Shown piece by piece: positions 36,690-46,793 of a stretch of 64,000 nucleotides of DNA (position 1 is the stretch's first letter; each line of letters begins with the position of its first letter). The notes beneath the pieces are model-generated. The model was not told where the DNA came from. It worked only from the letters and a program-made list of their open reading frames with translations, and did not search any database. The position numbers and the translations under genes are program-made. Source of the DNA: Vallitalea guaymasensis (lineage in GTDB: Bacteria > Bacillota > Clostridia > Lachnospirales > Vallitaleaceae); contig NZ_CP058561.1 of assembly GCF_018141425.1 (NCBI RefSeq), positions 4,712,001 through 4,776,000 on the forward strand, written 5' to 3'.

Positions 36690-37063
36690 GAATATTAATA
36701 CATATCATCGTAAAAGTTTATAATTTAGTCCTACCGGTTTATAACTCCATTATATGGGGATATAAACCGTTTATATTCTATATAAAAACTTGCCGATACA
36801 TACAGTGGGGTAAACTGTATCGTAAGTAATATGATTTGCTTATCAACTACCCATTATCCATATTAGTTGAAGTTGGAATGGAAAGATTATGGTGAGGATT
36901 CTTTTAAAAATGCTTTAGATGCAGTTCAAAAACATATTGAGTATTACTCTACGCTAGGAAAAGGAGATTTAACAGGGCTACAAGCTATTTTAAATTAGAT
37001 GAAATAGTTTTGTTTTTAAGTATATTGCTAATTAACCAACTACCCAAATAAAAAGGAGAAAAT
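36690..37063 (+). other. non-coding stretch with hairpins and a gene remnant
   Basis: Contains a stem-loop CGGTTTATA...TATAAACCG (36738-36770), a second one formed by CGATACA and TGTATCG (36794-36824), and a 43-codon C-terminal remnant at 36867-36998 (contains WKDYGEDSFKNALDAVQKHIE and GLQAILN, then stop). The remnant has no start codon and is preceded by an in-frame stop. No family is recognised. Confidence 0.4.
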
Positions 37064-37711
37064 ATGAGTTTTACATTTACAGATTGGAAACATAGAATAC
37101 GAAATAGAGCTGATATTACTGGAATGGTTACCCATCTGACTAAACCAAGTGAATTAACTTTTAATATGTCAGATGAAGAGATTAATTTAAAAGCAGTAGG
37201 GAATTTAATTAAGATACTAGAAGATAAAAGATTAAATGGAAGTGATACTAGTAGCGGATTTATAGTCGGTAAGAGACCCGTAGTTTGTTTTCAAGATGCT
37301 CCATTACATGGAATAATTCAAAATGTTGAATATGAGTTAGAAAAACGAAATAGTACACAAATAAAAAAAATCAGATATTGTGGAATTGGATTATCTTTTT
37401 CTAAATTCTATGTCTATACTTATGGTGGAAGACCTGTAATATATGATAATACAATAGAAGCAAAAAAATATCTACCTGAAGAACATTATTGGAGAATTGT
37501 AAATTTTATTTTAGAAACACCTAATCCTAAAATAATTGATTGGACTCATGAAAGGGAATGGAGAGTGCCTGATGAATTTATATTTAAATATAATTATACA
37601 CATGTAGTACTTTATGATAAAGCTACATATGATTATTTTTTAGAAAACTGTAGTAAAGAAATAATTAATAAATTACATGGTATAACTATTCTCAAGAGTT
37701 TATTAATGTAA
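37064..37711 (+). CDS. uncharacterised defence-island protein with HEREWRVP motif
   Basis: A 215-residue soluble protein. Noted motifs: GMVTHLTK (residues 20-27), KRPVVCFQDAPL (69-80), CGIGLSFSKFYVYTYGGRPVIYD (106-128), LPEEHYWRI (137-145) and IDWTHEREWRVPDEF (158-172). The last resembles the E-x-E-W-R region of DUF2971-like proteins, which occur next to defence genes. No catalytic role can be assigned from sequence alone. It starts with ATG after AAAGGAG and appears to be a single-gene unit. What it does is unknown. Confidence 0.6.
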   Translation: MSFTFTDWKHRIRNRADITGMVTHLTKPSELTFNMSDEEINLKAVGNLIKILEDKRLNGSDTSSGFIVGKRPVVCFQDAPLHGIIQNVEYELEKRNSTQIKKIRYCGIGLSFSKFYVYTYGGRPVIYDNTIEAKKYLPEEHYWRIVNFILETPNPKIIDWTHEREWRVPDEFIFKYNYTHVVLYDKATYDYFLENCSKEIINKLHGITILKSLLM

Positions 37712-38069
37712 ACTGTATGAACTATAGATACGATATATTTTATGTACATAATTCTCAGGGTATATAAACAGATTTTTTTAGAACTATATACAGTGAAGTG
37801 TAAAGGAAGATAATGTTGCAGGAAAAAAGATTGAAAAATATTAGGATAGGCTTCGATGAGTGAGGTAACATTTTATAATAAAATACTCCCTCTTGCTACG
37901 CACATCTCTTAAACGGGTGCGAGTATCGCCAACGAAGGAAACGAAGGAAGGTTCTGCGAGTCAGGTTCAGAGACGTCGGGAGTACGGTATGTTATGTATA
38001 ATTATATTATATTCTCTTTTGGGAAATTATTATAAATAATTAATGAATAAATGCTTTGGAGGAAATCTC
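37712..38069 (+). other. intergenic stretch holding a GC-rich structured element
   Basis: About 358 bases without a gene. Mostly AT-rich, except 37884-37984, which is listed separately. No promoter could be chosen with confidence. Confidence 0.4.
37884..37984. repeat. GC-rich structured intergenic element, about 101 bases
   Basis: An isolated GC-rich block in AT-rich DNA whose ends pair (TACTCCC at 37884-37890 and GGGAGTA at 37978-37984). Inside, GCTACGCAC can pair imperfectly with GGGTGCGAGT, and there is a purine-rich AACGAAGGAAACGAAGGAAGG stretch (two related units of nine bases). There is no open frame. It could be a small RNA or a dispersed palindromic repeat. Only a genome search can decide. 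Confidence 0.45.
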
Positions 38070-39080
38070 ATGGGTGAAAGAATAGAAAAATGGACTATTG
38101 AAATGATAAAACAAGGTGTCAGTGAACAGCATATTGACAATATGAAAAGAAAGAGATTAAGAAGTATATGTCCTTATGTGTGTTACTATGATAAAGAAAA
38201 AGAAGGCAAATTTCTTACTCTAGTGGATATTAAAAAAATAATTGGGATAAATACTGGTTGGATTACGGCTGGAAGAACGGTATATAACTTATTTTTTTCA
38301 GTAACAGGTGAAATTTCAGATTCAGAAATAGAGTCACTTCATTACAATAGAATTAAAGAAAATATTGATAGTTTAATTAGTAATGGGATTTCATATCAGC
38401 ACCACTTTTATGTAGATAAAAGCAGAGAAAATATATTAAGAGATGGGTTACCCAAACTTCAATATTTCCAAGATGATGATATATATTTTTCAGGAGCTAC
38501 ACATAGGACAATAAGTGCAATGATGTTTAATGCTCCTAAAATAATTGGTTATGTAACTACGTATAAAAAAAATGAAACTAAATTTGCCAATTTTCAGATT
38601 TATAAGCAAGTACAACACAAATGGAACCATCTTATTGATATAGAATTAAAATATGTTGAATTAATTAGCGACTCCTATAATGAATATATAACCCTTAAAA
38701 TTAAAGATTTTCCACAACTAAAATTAATAAAATTTCAGGATCCTATTATAGAAGCAGAGGATCTAGATTTTGACAATACAAATAAAATCGAATTATTTAA
38801 AGAAAAAACTAACGAATTAATCTATAAAATTAAGGAAATAGATGAAGTCTATTCTAAAAAATTGAAGTTAATTTTAAAGATTCCATTAGTCTTTTCATTG
38901 CTAAAAACATTTAAATGCTATTTTTTTTATAGTATATTATATGAATTTAGATATCAAAAAGATCCATATTTAAATATTGACCAACCTATAGATGAAATAA
39001 TAAATGGGATTAAAAAAAAGTTATTTTTAGATATAATAAATGAGAACAAACCTATTAAGAGAAATTATGAAAGGTATTAG
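38070..39080 (+). CDS. ParB/Srx-like domain protein of the defence island
   Basis: A 336-residue protein. Residues about 115-165 (ENILRDGLPKLQYFQDDDIYFSGATHRTISAMMFNAPKIIGYVTTY) resemble the ParB/sulfiredoxin-like fold, in which a GxHR motif is central; here it is GATHRT. The first 100 residues and the C-terminal third, which is helical and includes a hydrophobic stretch near 280-300, are unrecognised. The start at 38070 is taken from GGAGGAAATCTC upstream. The gene stands alone between the structured element and the restriction-modification operon. A defence or DNA-handling role is inference. Confidence 0.5.
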   Translation: MGERIEKWTIEMIKQGVSEQHIDNMKRKRLRSICPYVCYYDKEKEGKFLTLVDIKKIIGINTGWITAGRTVYNLFFSVTGEISDSEIESLHYNRIKENIDSLISNGISYQHHFYVDKSRENILRDGLPKLQYFQDDDIYFSGATHRTISAMMFNAPKIIGYVTTYKKNETKFANFQIYKQVQHKWNHLIDIELKYVELISDSYNEYITLKIKDFPQLKLIKFQDPIIEAEDLDFDNTNKIELFKEKTNELIYKIKEIDEVYSKKLKLILKIPLVFSLLKTFKCYFFYSILYEFRYQKDPYLNIDQPIDEIINGIKKKLFLDIINENKPIKRNYERY

Positions 39081-39180
39081 ATACAAGGTTATTATTTTTA
39101 TACTAGGATCAAGTTGGGTTTTACTTTACCATAGAAAATTTATAGAAAAACTATCAGGCTTAATACTAGAAGAAGATTAA
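39067..39180 (+). CDS. small membrane protein overlapping the ParB-like gene
   Basis: A 37-codon frame (ATG 39067) overlapping the end of the ParB-like gene by 14 bases. It has a short hydrophobic helix (IIFILGSSWVLLY) followed by a charged tail. No strong ribosome binding site is visible, so expression would rely on coupling. It may be fortuitous. Confidence 0.25.
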   Translation: MKGIRYKVIIFILGSSWVLLYHRKFIEKLSGLILEED

Positions 39181-39541
39181 TAATGATATGAAATTTAATA
39201 ATTCTAAAAAATAAATCATTATAATTTTTGTATCAAAAAACAAATTAATTAAAAAAGAGGTTAATTAAATACAAAATTAAAATGGAAGAAAGAATTATTA
39301 TATAAGGTAGTTATACAATATTTCAAGATATCATGATATAATAGAGATTAGCATTTTTATTCTTGGTAAAATCCAATTTATGATACTAATGACATATACC
39401 AAATTGTAAAAATCACTTATAGATAAAAATATGAACAAAACCTAGATTAAAAAAGGTATATAATCTATGTAGCAGCATAATCTAGGTGTTAATATAGGTG
39501 ATATTATAGAATGAAAAAATGAAATATTTGGAGGCAAAATT
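39181..39541 (+). other. AT-rich leader of the restriction-modification operon
   Basis: About 360 bases without a gene. A TATAAT-like box occurs near 39335 in GATATAATAG, but its -35 region is weak. It presumably holds the promoter of hsdM. No hairpin or repeat stood out. Confidence 0.35.
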
Positions 39542-42118
39542 ATGATTACATCAGAAGAAATTAAAAGAAGATTATGGGATGGAGCAAATGAATTAAGAGG
39601 CTCCATGGATGCAAGCCGTTACAAAGATTATATGCTTGGATTAATGTTCTACAAGTTTCTTAGTGATAAAACATTAGAAACTTTTAAAATAACTGCAGGA
39701 GTAGGTCAACTATCAGAAAAAGAATTAGTTGATGAGTACGCTAAGGCAAAGACTGAATATGGAGATAATCTCAATAAAATGATACAAGGTGTGTTGGGGT
39801 ATTATGTATCGCCAGAATATCTTTATCAAACATGGATTAAAGATATTAATTCTGGGAGTTTTGAAGTTCAAAAGGTAACAGATAGCCTTAATAGTTTTGA
39901 AAGAACAATAGCTGTCTCTGGTGATTCAAGTGACTTTATAGGACTATTCTCTAGTTCGACTCTTGACTTAACAGATACAGCTTTAGGTAGCAATCTACAT
40001 GAAAGAAGCAAAAATATTAAAGCACTAATATTACTATTTGCAGACCTTAACATGGTAGCATTACAAAAAGGGGATATTCTTGGTGATGCATATGAATATT
40101 TGATTGGTCAGTTCGCAATGGAATCAGGAAAGAAAGCAGGAGAATTCTATACCCCACATCAAGTAAGTGAAGTTATGGCTCAGATAGTTGCCAAATCATC
40201 AGAAATAAAATCAATATATGATCCAACAGTTGGGTCTGGTTCATTACTATTAACAGTGAAAAAGCACTTGGGTAAGAATGTTCAAAGAGATTTATCTTAC
40301 TATGGTCAGGAAAAAAATACAGCTACCTATAACTTGACCCGAATGAATCTTCTTCTTCATGGAGTGCGTCCAGAAAAAATGACAATCAAAAATGGGGATA
40401 CTCTTTCCAATGATTGGCCAGAAGATCCTCAAAACCCCAATGAAGGAGTGCAATTTGATGGAGTTGTTATGAATCCACCCTACTCAGCAAAAAATTGGAA
40501 TAAAGCAGGATTAAAAGTAAGCGATCCTCGTTTTGAAGTAGCAGGCACTCTACCACCAGATTCAAAAGGCGATTTTGCATTTTTACTACATGGATTATAT
40601 CACCTAGGGACCAATGGAACCATGGCAATTGTATTACCACATGGAGTTTTATTTCGTGGTTCTTCAGAAGGAGAAATTAGAAAAAGATTACTAGATAAGA
40701 ATTATATTGATACAATTATAGGTTTACCTAATAATCTATTTACTAATACAGGGATTCCAGTTGTAATTATAATACTAAAAAAGAATCGTAAAATAGATGC
40801 TCCAGTACTTATTATAGATGCATCAAATAGCTTTATAAAAATAGGAAAACAGAACGTACTTCAAGAAAAAGACATTGCCAAAATAGTAGATGTGTACATA
40901 GAAAAGGCGGAGATAACAGGATATAGTCATCTTGCTACACGTGAAGAAATCAAGAAAAATGAATATAATATGAATATTCCTCGTTACGTTGAATCAATCG
41001 ATACAGAAATTAGCCAAGATGTAGATGCTCATTTGTTGGGTGGAATTCCACAAAAAAATATTGACGATCTATCAATATTACAAGCACTAGTCCCAGATGT
41101 CTTAAATAGCTACTTGCAAACAATTCGTCCTGGATATGTCAATCTTACAAAGTCAGTGGATGAATTAACAAGCGAGATTCTAAATGATGTTCGGATTAAT
41201 AATATGTCCGATGAAATCAGGACAAAAACAAAGGATTATATAGAAAAGTATTGGAATATCTTACGAAATGTTGATAATTCCACTGATATTACAAATCTTA
41301 TGGGAGAAATGCTTGAAAGCATCAAAAACATCTTATCAGACTATAAGTATATTGATGTATATAATGGATATCAAGTTATTGCGGAAATATGGAAAGATGC
41401 ATTAACACATGATACAGAGCTTATTGCTAATGAGGGATTCTATAAGATGGGTCGTACCAGAGAACCTAATATGATAACAAAGGGTTCAGGAAAAAACAAA
41501 CGAGAAGAACAAGATGGATGGGTAGGAAGTATCATTCCTAATGATTTGATTGCACAAGAACTTTATCATGCAGAATTAGAAGCAATTGAAAATAAAAAAG
41601 ATTCAATTAGAGAGATAGAAACAGAATTAACTGAATTAGTAGAAGCTGCAAAAGATGAAGATAGTAAAGAATATAATGCTTTATATGATGTTTTGAAAAA
41701 GAACAAAGACGATGAAATAGGTAATGCTTTTGACAATAAATTACTAAAAACAGAGTTAAAGAAAGCTCAAAAGGATACAGAAGAATATCATTTACTTAAG
41801 AAAGTTGAAACATTAATAAGTAATAAATCTTCCCTAATTAAAGCTGTTAGAATTGAGGAAAAAGAGCTAAAAGATGCTGTTGGGGAACGTATTCTAGTAT
41901 TAACAGATGCTGAAGTAGATATGCTTATGTATAAAAAATGGTTTGGAAGTACTGTTGAAAAAATGGTCGGGTTAGTACATATTCCATTGAAAGCTGAATT
42001 AAACTCATTACAAATGATACAGGAGCGTTATGCAGATACACTATCAGAGATAGATATGGAAATAGATAGATTGATGAGTGAATTTGAAGCACTCAAGGAT
42101 GAATTGGTGGTGAAATAA
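39542..42118 (+). CDS. hsdM: type I restriction-modification methyltransferase subunit
   Basis: An 858-residue N6-adenine methyltransferase. HsdM_N comes first (residues about 5-150, EEIKRRLWDGANELRGSM). The catalytic domain follows, with the AdoMet motif DPTVGSGSLLL near 226-236 and the catalytic NPPY near 310-313. A long coiled-coil-rich C-terminal extension runs from about 520 to 850. The core is normal; the extension makes it much longer than the classical enzyme of about 500 residues, as in several Firmicute systems. It starts with ATG after GGAGG. The stop overlaps the ATG of hsdS by one base (TAATG). No damage was seen. Confidence 0.95.
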   Translation: MITSEEIKRRLWDGANELRGSMDASRYKDYMLGLMFYKFLSDKTLETFKITAGVGQLSEKELVDEYAKAKTEYGDNLNKMIQGVLGYYVSPEYLYQTWIKDINSGSFEVQKVTDSLNSFERTIAVSGDSSDFIGLFSSSTLDLTDTALGSNLHERSKNIKALILLFADLNMVALQKGDILGDAYEYLIGQFAMESGKKAGEFYTPHQVSEVMAQIVAKSSEIKSIYDPTVGSGSLLLTVKKHLGKNVQRDLSYYGQEKNTATYNLTRMNLLLHGVRPEKMTIKNGDTLSNDWPEDPQNPNEGVQFDGVVMNPPYSAKNWNKAGLKVSDPRFEVAGTLPPDSKGDFAFLLHGLYHLGTNGTMAIVLPHGVLFRGSSEGEIRKRLLDKNYIDTIIGLPNNLFTNTGIPVVIIILKKNRKIDAPVLIIDASNSFIKIGKQNVLQEKDIAKIVDVYIEKAEITGYSHLATREEIKKNEYNMNIPRYVESIDTEISQDVDAHLLGGIPQKNIDDLSILQALVPDVLNSYLQTIRPGYVNLTKSVDELTSEILNDVRINNMSDEIRTKTKDYIEKYWNILRNVDNSTDITNLMGEMLESIKNILSDYKYIDVYNGYQVIAEIWKDALTHDTELIANEGFYKMGRTREPNMITKGSGKNKREEQDGWVGSIIPNDLIAQELYHAELEAIENKKDSIREIETELTELVEAAKDEDSKEYNALYDVLKKNKDDEIGNAFDNKLLKTELKKAQKDTEEYHLLKKVETLISNKSSLIKAVRIEEKELKDAVGERILVLTDAEVDMLMYKKWFGSTVEKMVGLVHIPLKAELNSLQMIQERYADTLSEIDMEIDRLMSEFEALKDELVVK

Positions 42119-43398
42119 TGAGTGAAAATGAGAAAAATGTACCGAAAAGACGATTTAAAGAATTTGATAAAAATGACGATTGGGAACAGAGTATAATTGG
42201 AAAAACTGGATATTTTTACTATGGTAAAAGTGCACCAAAGTGGTCGGTGACAAAAGATTCAAAGACACCTTGTGTTCGATATGGAGAATTATATACGAAA
42301 CATACAGAAAAAATTGATAGAATCTATTCATATACAAATATTCCTAGAAAAAATTTGAAATTTAGTACTGGCAAAGAAGTTCTAGTTCCACGAGTTGGAG
42401 AAGACCCTCTAGATTTCGCAAATTGCAGTTGGCTTAGTATTTCGGACGTTGCTATTGGTGAAATGATTTCTGTATATAATACAGAACAGAATCCTCTATT
42501 TACGGCATATATGTTCAATGCTCTACTTAAATATGAGTTTGCTAAACGTGTTGAGGGTGGAAATGTTTCTAATTTATACTATGTGTATTTAGAAGATATT
42601 CCTGTTTCTTTCCCGAGTATTGATGAACAAGAAAAAATAACAACGTTCTTGACTAATATTTCCAACCTTATTACCCTTCATCAGCGTAAGTTAGAAAAGA
42701 TGAAAGCATTAAAAAAAGCATATCTTACGGAGATGTTTCCTGCTGAAGGAGAATGCAAGCCAAAACTAAGATTTGCTGGTTTTACTGACGATTGGGAACA
42801 GTGTAAGTTTGAAAATGCATTCACTCATTTACAAAACAACTCTTTTTCAAGAGCCCAGTTAAGCTATGAAAAAGGTGAGGTATTAAATGTCCATTATGGT
42901 GATATTCTGGTTGAATACGGTGAATGTTTAGATGTAAATGATGATGTAATCCCCCTTATTGAGAATAAAGATCTTAGTGATAAATATCTTAATTCATTTA
43001 TAGAAAATGGTGATATTATTATTGCTGATGCTGCTGAAGATGAAATAGTAGGAAAATGCTGTGAAATCAAAGGTTTACAGGGAGAAAAGATGATATCAGG
43101 ATTGCATACAATCCCATGTAGACCAAGCATGAAATTTGCTACAGGGTATTTAGGATATTATATGAATTCATACGCATATCATGATCAACTTTTACCTTTG
43201 ATGCAAGGAACAAAAGTAAGTTCAATTTCAAAATCAGCACTTACAAATACATTCATTTGTTACCCTAGAAGTATTGAGGAGCAAGAAAAAATTGGGGCTT
43301 ATTTTATAGAATTAGATAACCTTATCACCCTTCATCAGCGTAAGCTTGATAAACTACAAAATATAAAAAAAGCATACCTAAATGAAATGTTTATTTAA
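42118..43398 (+). CDS. hsdS: type I restriction-modification specificity subunit
   Basis: A 426-residue protein with two target-recognition domains. Each begins with a (D)DWEQ motif (residues about 21 and 223) and each is followed by a conserved helix ending LITLHQRKLEKMKALKKAYLTEMF or LITLHQRKLDKLQNIKKAYLNEMF (near 181-205 and 401-426). The two repeats permit domain swapping. The recognition site cannot be read from the sequence. It is translationally coupled to hsdM. Both domains look intact. Confidence 0.95.
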   Translation: MSENEKNVPKRRFKEFDKNDDWEQSIIGKTGYFYYGKSAPKWSVTKDSKTPCVRYGELYTKHTEKIDRIYSYTNIPRKNLKFSTGKEVLVPRVGEDPLDFANCSWLSISDVAIGEMISVYNTEQNPLFTAYMFNALLKYEFAKRVEGGNVSNLYYVYLEDIPVSFPSIDEQEKITTFLTNISNLITLHQRKLEKMKALKKAYLTEMFPAEGECKPKLRFAGFTDDWEQCKFENAFTHLQNNSFSRAQLSYEKGEVLNVHYGDILVEYGECLDVNDDVIPLIENKDLSDKYLNSFIENGDIIIADAAEDEIVGKCCEIKGLQGEKMISGLHTIPCRPSMKFATGYLGYYMNSYAYHDQLLPLMQGTKVSSISKSALTNTFICYPRSIEEQEKIGAYFIELDNLITLHQRKLDKLQNIKKAYLNEMFI

Positions 43399-43413
43399 AA
43401 AGGAGCGTAAATT

Positions 43414-46400
43414 ATGAGCAATGTACCTAAAAATGCTTCTGAAAGGACTTTTCAGGAGCATTTTGTAAAAGAACTAGTAAAATATAAATGGAAGTCTCCT
43501 GATTTCTTAAACGGAAATAAGAAGAAAGTTACAGTATCCGATCTAATTAATTATTGGCGAAGTGAGTTGAATCGTATAAATGCCGACCAACTTGAAGGCG
43601 TAGAATTAACAGATAATGAATTTGCACAGGTGATGACTAAGGTAGGTCAGATCAGCAATAGTTATGAAGCTGCTAAAATATTATCTATTGAAGAATCAAC
43701 AGGTAAAATTGATGGAATTTATCGTGATGATAATCCAAGGATAACTAGGAAACAGATTACTCTAACTATCTTAAAAAAAGCTGCGGTAAGTGGCGGTGAC
43801 TCAAGTTATCGTGTGGCAAGGGAGGTAGTAACTCCTAATAATAATAGATTTGATATAGTGTTATTAATTAATGGATTACCCTTAATTAATATAGAACAAA
43901 AACGTACGGATAAATCATTAGATGAAGCGTACGGTCAGTTTATCAGATATTATAGAGATGGTGAATACTGTAATAACTTCATGGCATTTTCACAGATGAT
44001 GGTAATAACTACGGAGATAGAAACTCGTTATTTTGCAACACCAAAATCCATTAATGATTTTAATCCTGTGTTTGTTTTCCATTGGGCAGATAAAGAGAAT
44101 AAAACGGTAAATAATTGGCAGAAAGTTATTGAGCATTTTTTGATGATACCTATGGCACATCAAATGGTTGGAGATTATTTAGTGATTGATGAAGCAAAAG
44201 AAGAAGAAAACAGGAAGCATATGCTCATGCGTCCGTATCAAGTCTACGCATTGCAAGCAATAGAAGGTGCTGCCTTCGGGTGGGATAATGAAGGAATAGC
44301 ACATGGAGGATTTGTTTGGCATACAACTGGTTCTGGAAAAACAATTACTAGTTTTAAGACAGCATTATTTTTATCTACGCGTGCTAGATTTGATAAGGTA
44401 GTATTTTTGGTTGATAGAAGAGCGTTAGATAGAACTACTAGCGATAATTTTAAGGCGTATGCAGCTTATGAACCAGTAACAGTTGATGATACAAAACATA
44501 CATATCAGTTGAAAAAACAGCTTAAATTACAGAAATCAGGAATTATAGTAACAACGACATTCAAACTTAATGTACTTGTAAAGGAATTAGAAGAAGCTAA
44601 GGACAACACTTTGGCAGATAAAGAAATTGTATTTATTGTAGATGAAGCCCATAGAACAACAATGGGACAGATGATGGGAGTTATTAAAGAATATTTTAAA
44701 AAAAATGGTCTTTTCTATGGATTTACGGGAACACCTCTATTTGATGAAAATAATATTAAAGGGAAAATAAATAAAAAAAGTGAAGTAATTAATACCACTG
44801 AGAAGTTATTTGGCCCCATACTTCATCAATATACCATTGATGAGGCAATTTCAGATGGAAATGTTTTAGGGTTTTATGTGGATTATATCAATACTGGTGA
44901 ATTCAAAAGTCATGACGATTTAAGAGAACAGTTAGTAGAAATAATTAAAGAAGAGCAACCTGAACTTGCGGATAGGGAGATTGAACGTAAGGTACAAGAA
45001 TGGTCTGAAGCAGATGTGGAACTACAGGCTAGTAAAAGAAGTATTTTAACATATCAAGATGAGACACATATGCCAAGAGTTGTCGAAGAAATATTAAATA
45101 ACTGGGAGACTCAGTCTCAGGGAAGAGAATTTAATGCTATCTTAACAGTTGCGTACAAAAAGCGAGTGATTGCATTTTACAATGAATTTAAGAAACAATT
45201 AAATGAGCGTGGAGAAAAACTAAATATTACCATGACATTTAGTTTTGGTAACGAAAATGATACTGATAATATTTCTCCAGCAATTATTAAAGAGATGTTC
45301 AAGGATTACTCTGAGTATACAGGTATTGAATTTATTGCGGGTGATAAAAAACATGGAGAGGACGCATATTTTGAAGACGTAGTGGAACGTGCAACTCGTG
45401 GTGGAAGCAGACGCAATAAGAAAAATATAGACCTCGTGATTGTAGCAGATCAATTACTAACAGGATATGATTCTCAACGATTAAATACATTATATGTTGA
45501 TCGATCTTTGGAACTGCAGGGATTAATTCAAGCATATTCTAGGACAAACCGTGTATTTGGTAAGAATAAAGAGTTTGGAACAATTGTTAATTTTCAGTAT
45601 CCAAGGTTGACTAAACAAACTGTAGAAACTGCATTAAAATTATATGGTAGTGGTGGAAGTAGTAGTAGAGCAATAGTTGATACATACATTGTAGCGGTCG
45701 AAAAATTTAATATAAGTGTTCTAGAAATGGTTGAATCTCTTCCAGATCCTTCAAAATGGGAAGAATTAAAAGATGAAACAGAAGGGAAAGATAAGTTTAT
45801 TATTTCTTTTAAAGATGCAGCAGAACAGTTGAATTTGGTGGAACAGTATTATGAATACCAATGGAATGATGATACATTTGGTATTGACGAACACACTTGG
45901 TTAAAATATGTAGGTGCATATAAAAATTTAACAAGAAAAGAAGGACCAGATGATCCTGTGATAAATATTATTAAACCACTTGTTGGGAAAACAAAGTTAG
46001 CAGGAACACAAGTAATTGATGCAGCTCATTTAATTGGATTGATCGGTTCGAAAGTGAGTAATGTCGATGGTATACAAACAGTAGATGAAGAAATCCTACG
46101 TATAATTCATGAGCAGATTCAAGAACTAAGTGATATGGGTGAGGATAATAAAGCACATTTGCTAAAGGAGTTTGTAGATACTGAATTAGTACCTGGAAAT
46201 TTATCTTATAACTTGAATTTTGATGATGCTTATGATATTTGGAAAAAGGATAAATTAAAAGCTGATATTGATGATTTAGCAGACAGATGGGGCATTGATA
46301 AAGATTGGCTTTTAAAATCTGTGAATGCATTCTCAGTAGCACAAGCTAAAGTGATACCTTATATAGATGAATTAACAAAAAGTGTGGATTATGATAAGGC

Positions 46401-46497
46401 AACAGATAAATCAGCAGGTAACAAATTAAAACATATGATGTTATTAACGGGTAAATTACCAGAGTTGATGGTTGAGATGAAGCAAAAATATGCTTAA
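43414..46497 (+). CDS. hsdR: type I restriction endonuclease/translocase subunit
   Basis: A 1027-residue motor nuclease. The N-terminal PD-(D/E)XK domain has RFDIVLLINGLPLINIEQKR (about 146-166). Two RecA-like helicase domains follow, with Walker A TTGSGKT near 302-308, the DEAH box VDEAHRT near 408-414, and the motif VI region GLIQAYSRTNRV near 705. The C-terminal helical domain that binds the methylase core is last. It starts with ATG after AAAGGAG. The length is normal and no disruptions are visible, so the operon should be active. Confidence 0.95.
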   Translation: MSNVPKNASERTFQEHFVKELVKYKWKSPDFLNGNKKKVTVSDLINYWRSELNRINADQLEGVELTDNEFAQVMTKVGQISNSYEAAKILSIEESTGKIDGIYRDDNPRITRKQITLTILKKAAVSGGDSSYRVAREVVTPNNNRFDIVLLINGLPLINIEQKRTDKSLDEAYGQFIRYYRDGEYCNNFMAFSQMMVITTEIETRYFATPKSINDFNPVFVFHWADKENKTVNNWQKVIEHFLMIPMAHQMVGDYLVIDEAKEEENRKHMLMRPYQVYALQAIEGAAFGWDNEGIAHGGFVWHTTGSGKTITSFKTALFLSTRARFDKVVFLVDRRALDRTTSDNFKAYAAYEPVTVDDTKHTYQLKKQLKLQKSGIIVTTTFKLNVLVKELEEAKDNTLADKEIVFIVDEAHRTTMGQMMGVIKEYFKKNGLFYGFTGTPLFDENNIKGKINKKSEVINTTEKLFGPILHQYTIDEAISDGNVLGFYVDYINTGEFKSHDDLREQLVEIIKEEQPELADREIERKVQEWSEADVELQASKRSILTYQDETHMPRVVEEILNNWETQSQGREFNAILTVAYKKRVIAFYNEFKKQLNERGEKLNITMTFSFGNENDTDNISPAIIKEMFKDYSEYTGIEFIAGDKKHGEDAYFEDVVERATRGGSRRNKKNIDLVIVADQLLTGYDSQRLNTLYVDRSLELQGLIQAYSRTNRVFGKNKEFGTIVNFQYPRLTKQTVETALKLYGSGGSSSRAIVDTYIVAVEKFNISVLEMVESLPDPSKWEELKDETEGKDKFIISFKDAAEQLNLVEQYYEYQWNDDTFGIDEHTWLKYVGAYKNLTRKEGPDDPVINIIKPLVGKTKLAGTQVIDAAHLIGLIGSKVSNVDGIQTVDEEILRIIHEQIQELSDMGEDNKAHLLKEFVDTELVPGNLSYNLNFDDAYDIWKKDKLKADIDDLADRWGIDKDWLLKSVNAFSVAQAKVIPYIDELTKSVDYDKATDKSAGNKLKHMMLLTGKLPELMVEMKQKYA

Positions 46498-46521
46498 AAC
46501 GTTATCAAAAAAATATCTTTT

Positions 46522-46553
46522 AATGACCGAGAATATAAAATTTCTTGGTCATT
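46522..46553 (+). terminator. hairpin after hsdR
   Basis: A stem of about 12 bp (AATGACCGAGAA paired with TTTCTTGGTCATT) about 25 bases after the hsdR stop. The following T tract is weak. Confidence 0.5.
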
Positions 46554-46793
46554 ATCCCTTTACTTTAAAACCGGTTTTAATAGATAAAATACTTTAATGA
46601 TAAATAGAATGGAATTAATTTTTTTATTTAGATATATTGCTATTATAATAAATTATAAGTAAGCTTTTGAAATTTCACACTCGCAATATATATATTTAGT
46701 TGATTAAAGCTTCATCAATAATATCTCAAAAAATCAGCACTAGTTTCCACAAAAGGCTTTATATCAAAGCCTTTTTTCCACATCATCTGCCCC
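46554..46793 (+). other. intergenic stretch between hsdR and immA-like gene
   Basis: About 240 AT-rich bases between two convergent genes. It contains a bidirectional terminator at 46752-46774 (AAAGGCTTT, loop, AAAGCCTTT, then TTT). No gene is visible. Confidence 0.45.

Noticed and set aside
37884-37984. Possible tRNA gene in the GC-rich block
   Set aside because: A GGTTC-like stretch is present, but no cloverleaf with a 7-bp acceptor, D-arm and anticodon arm could be drawn.
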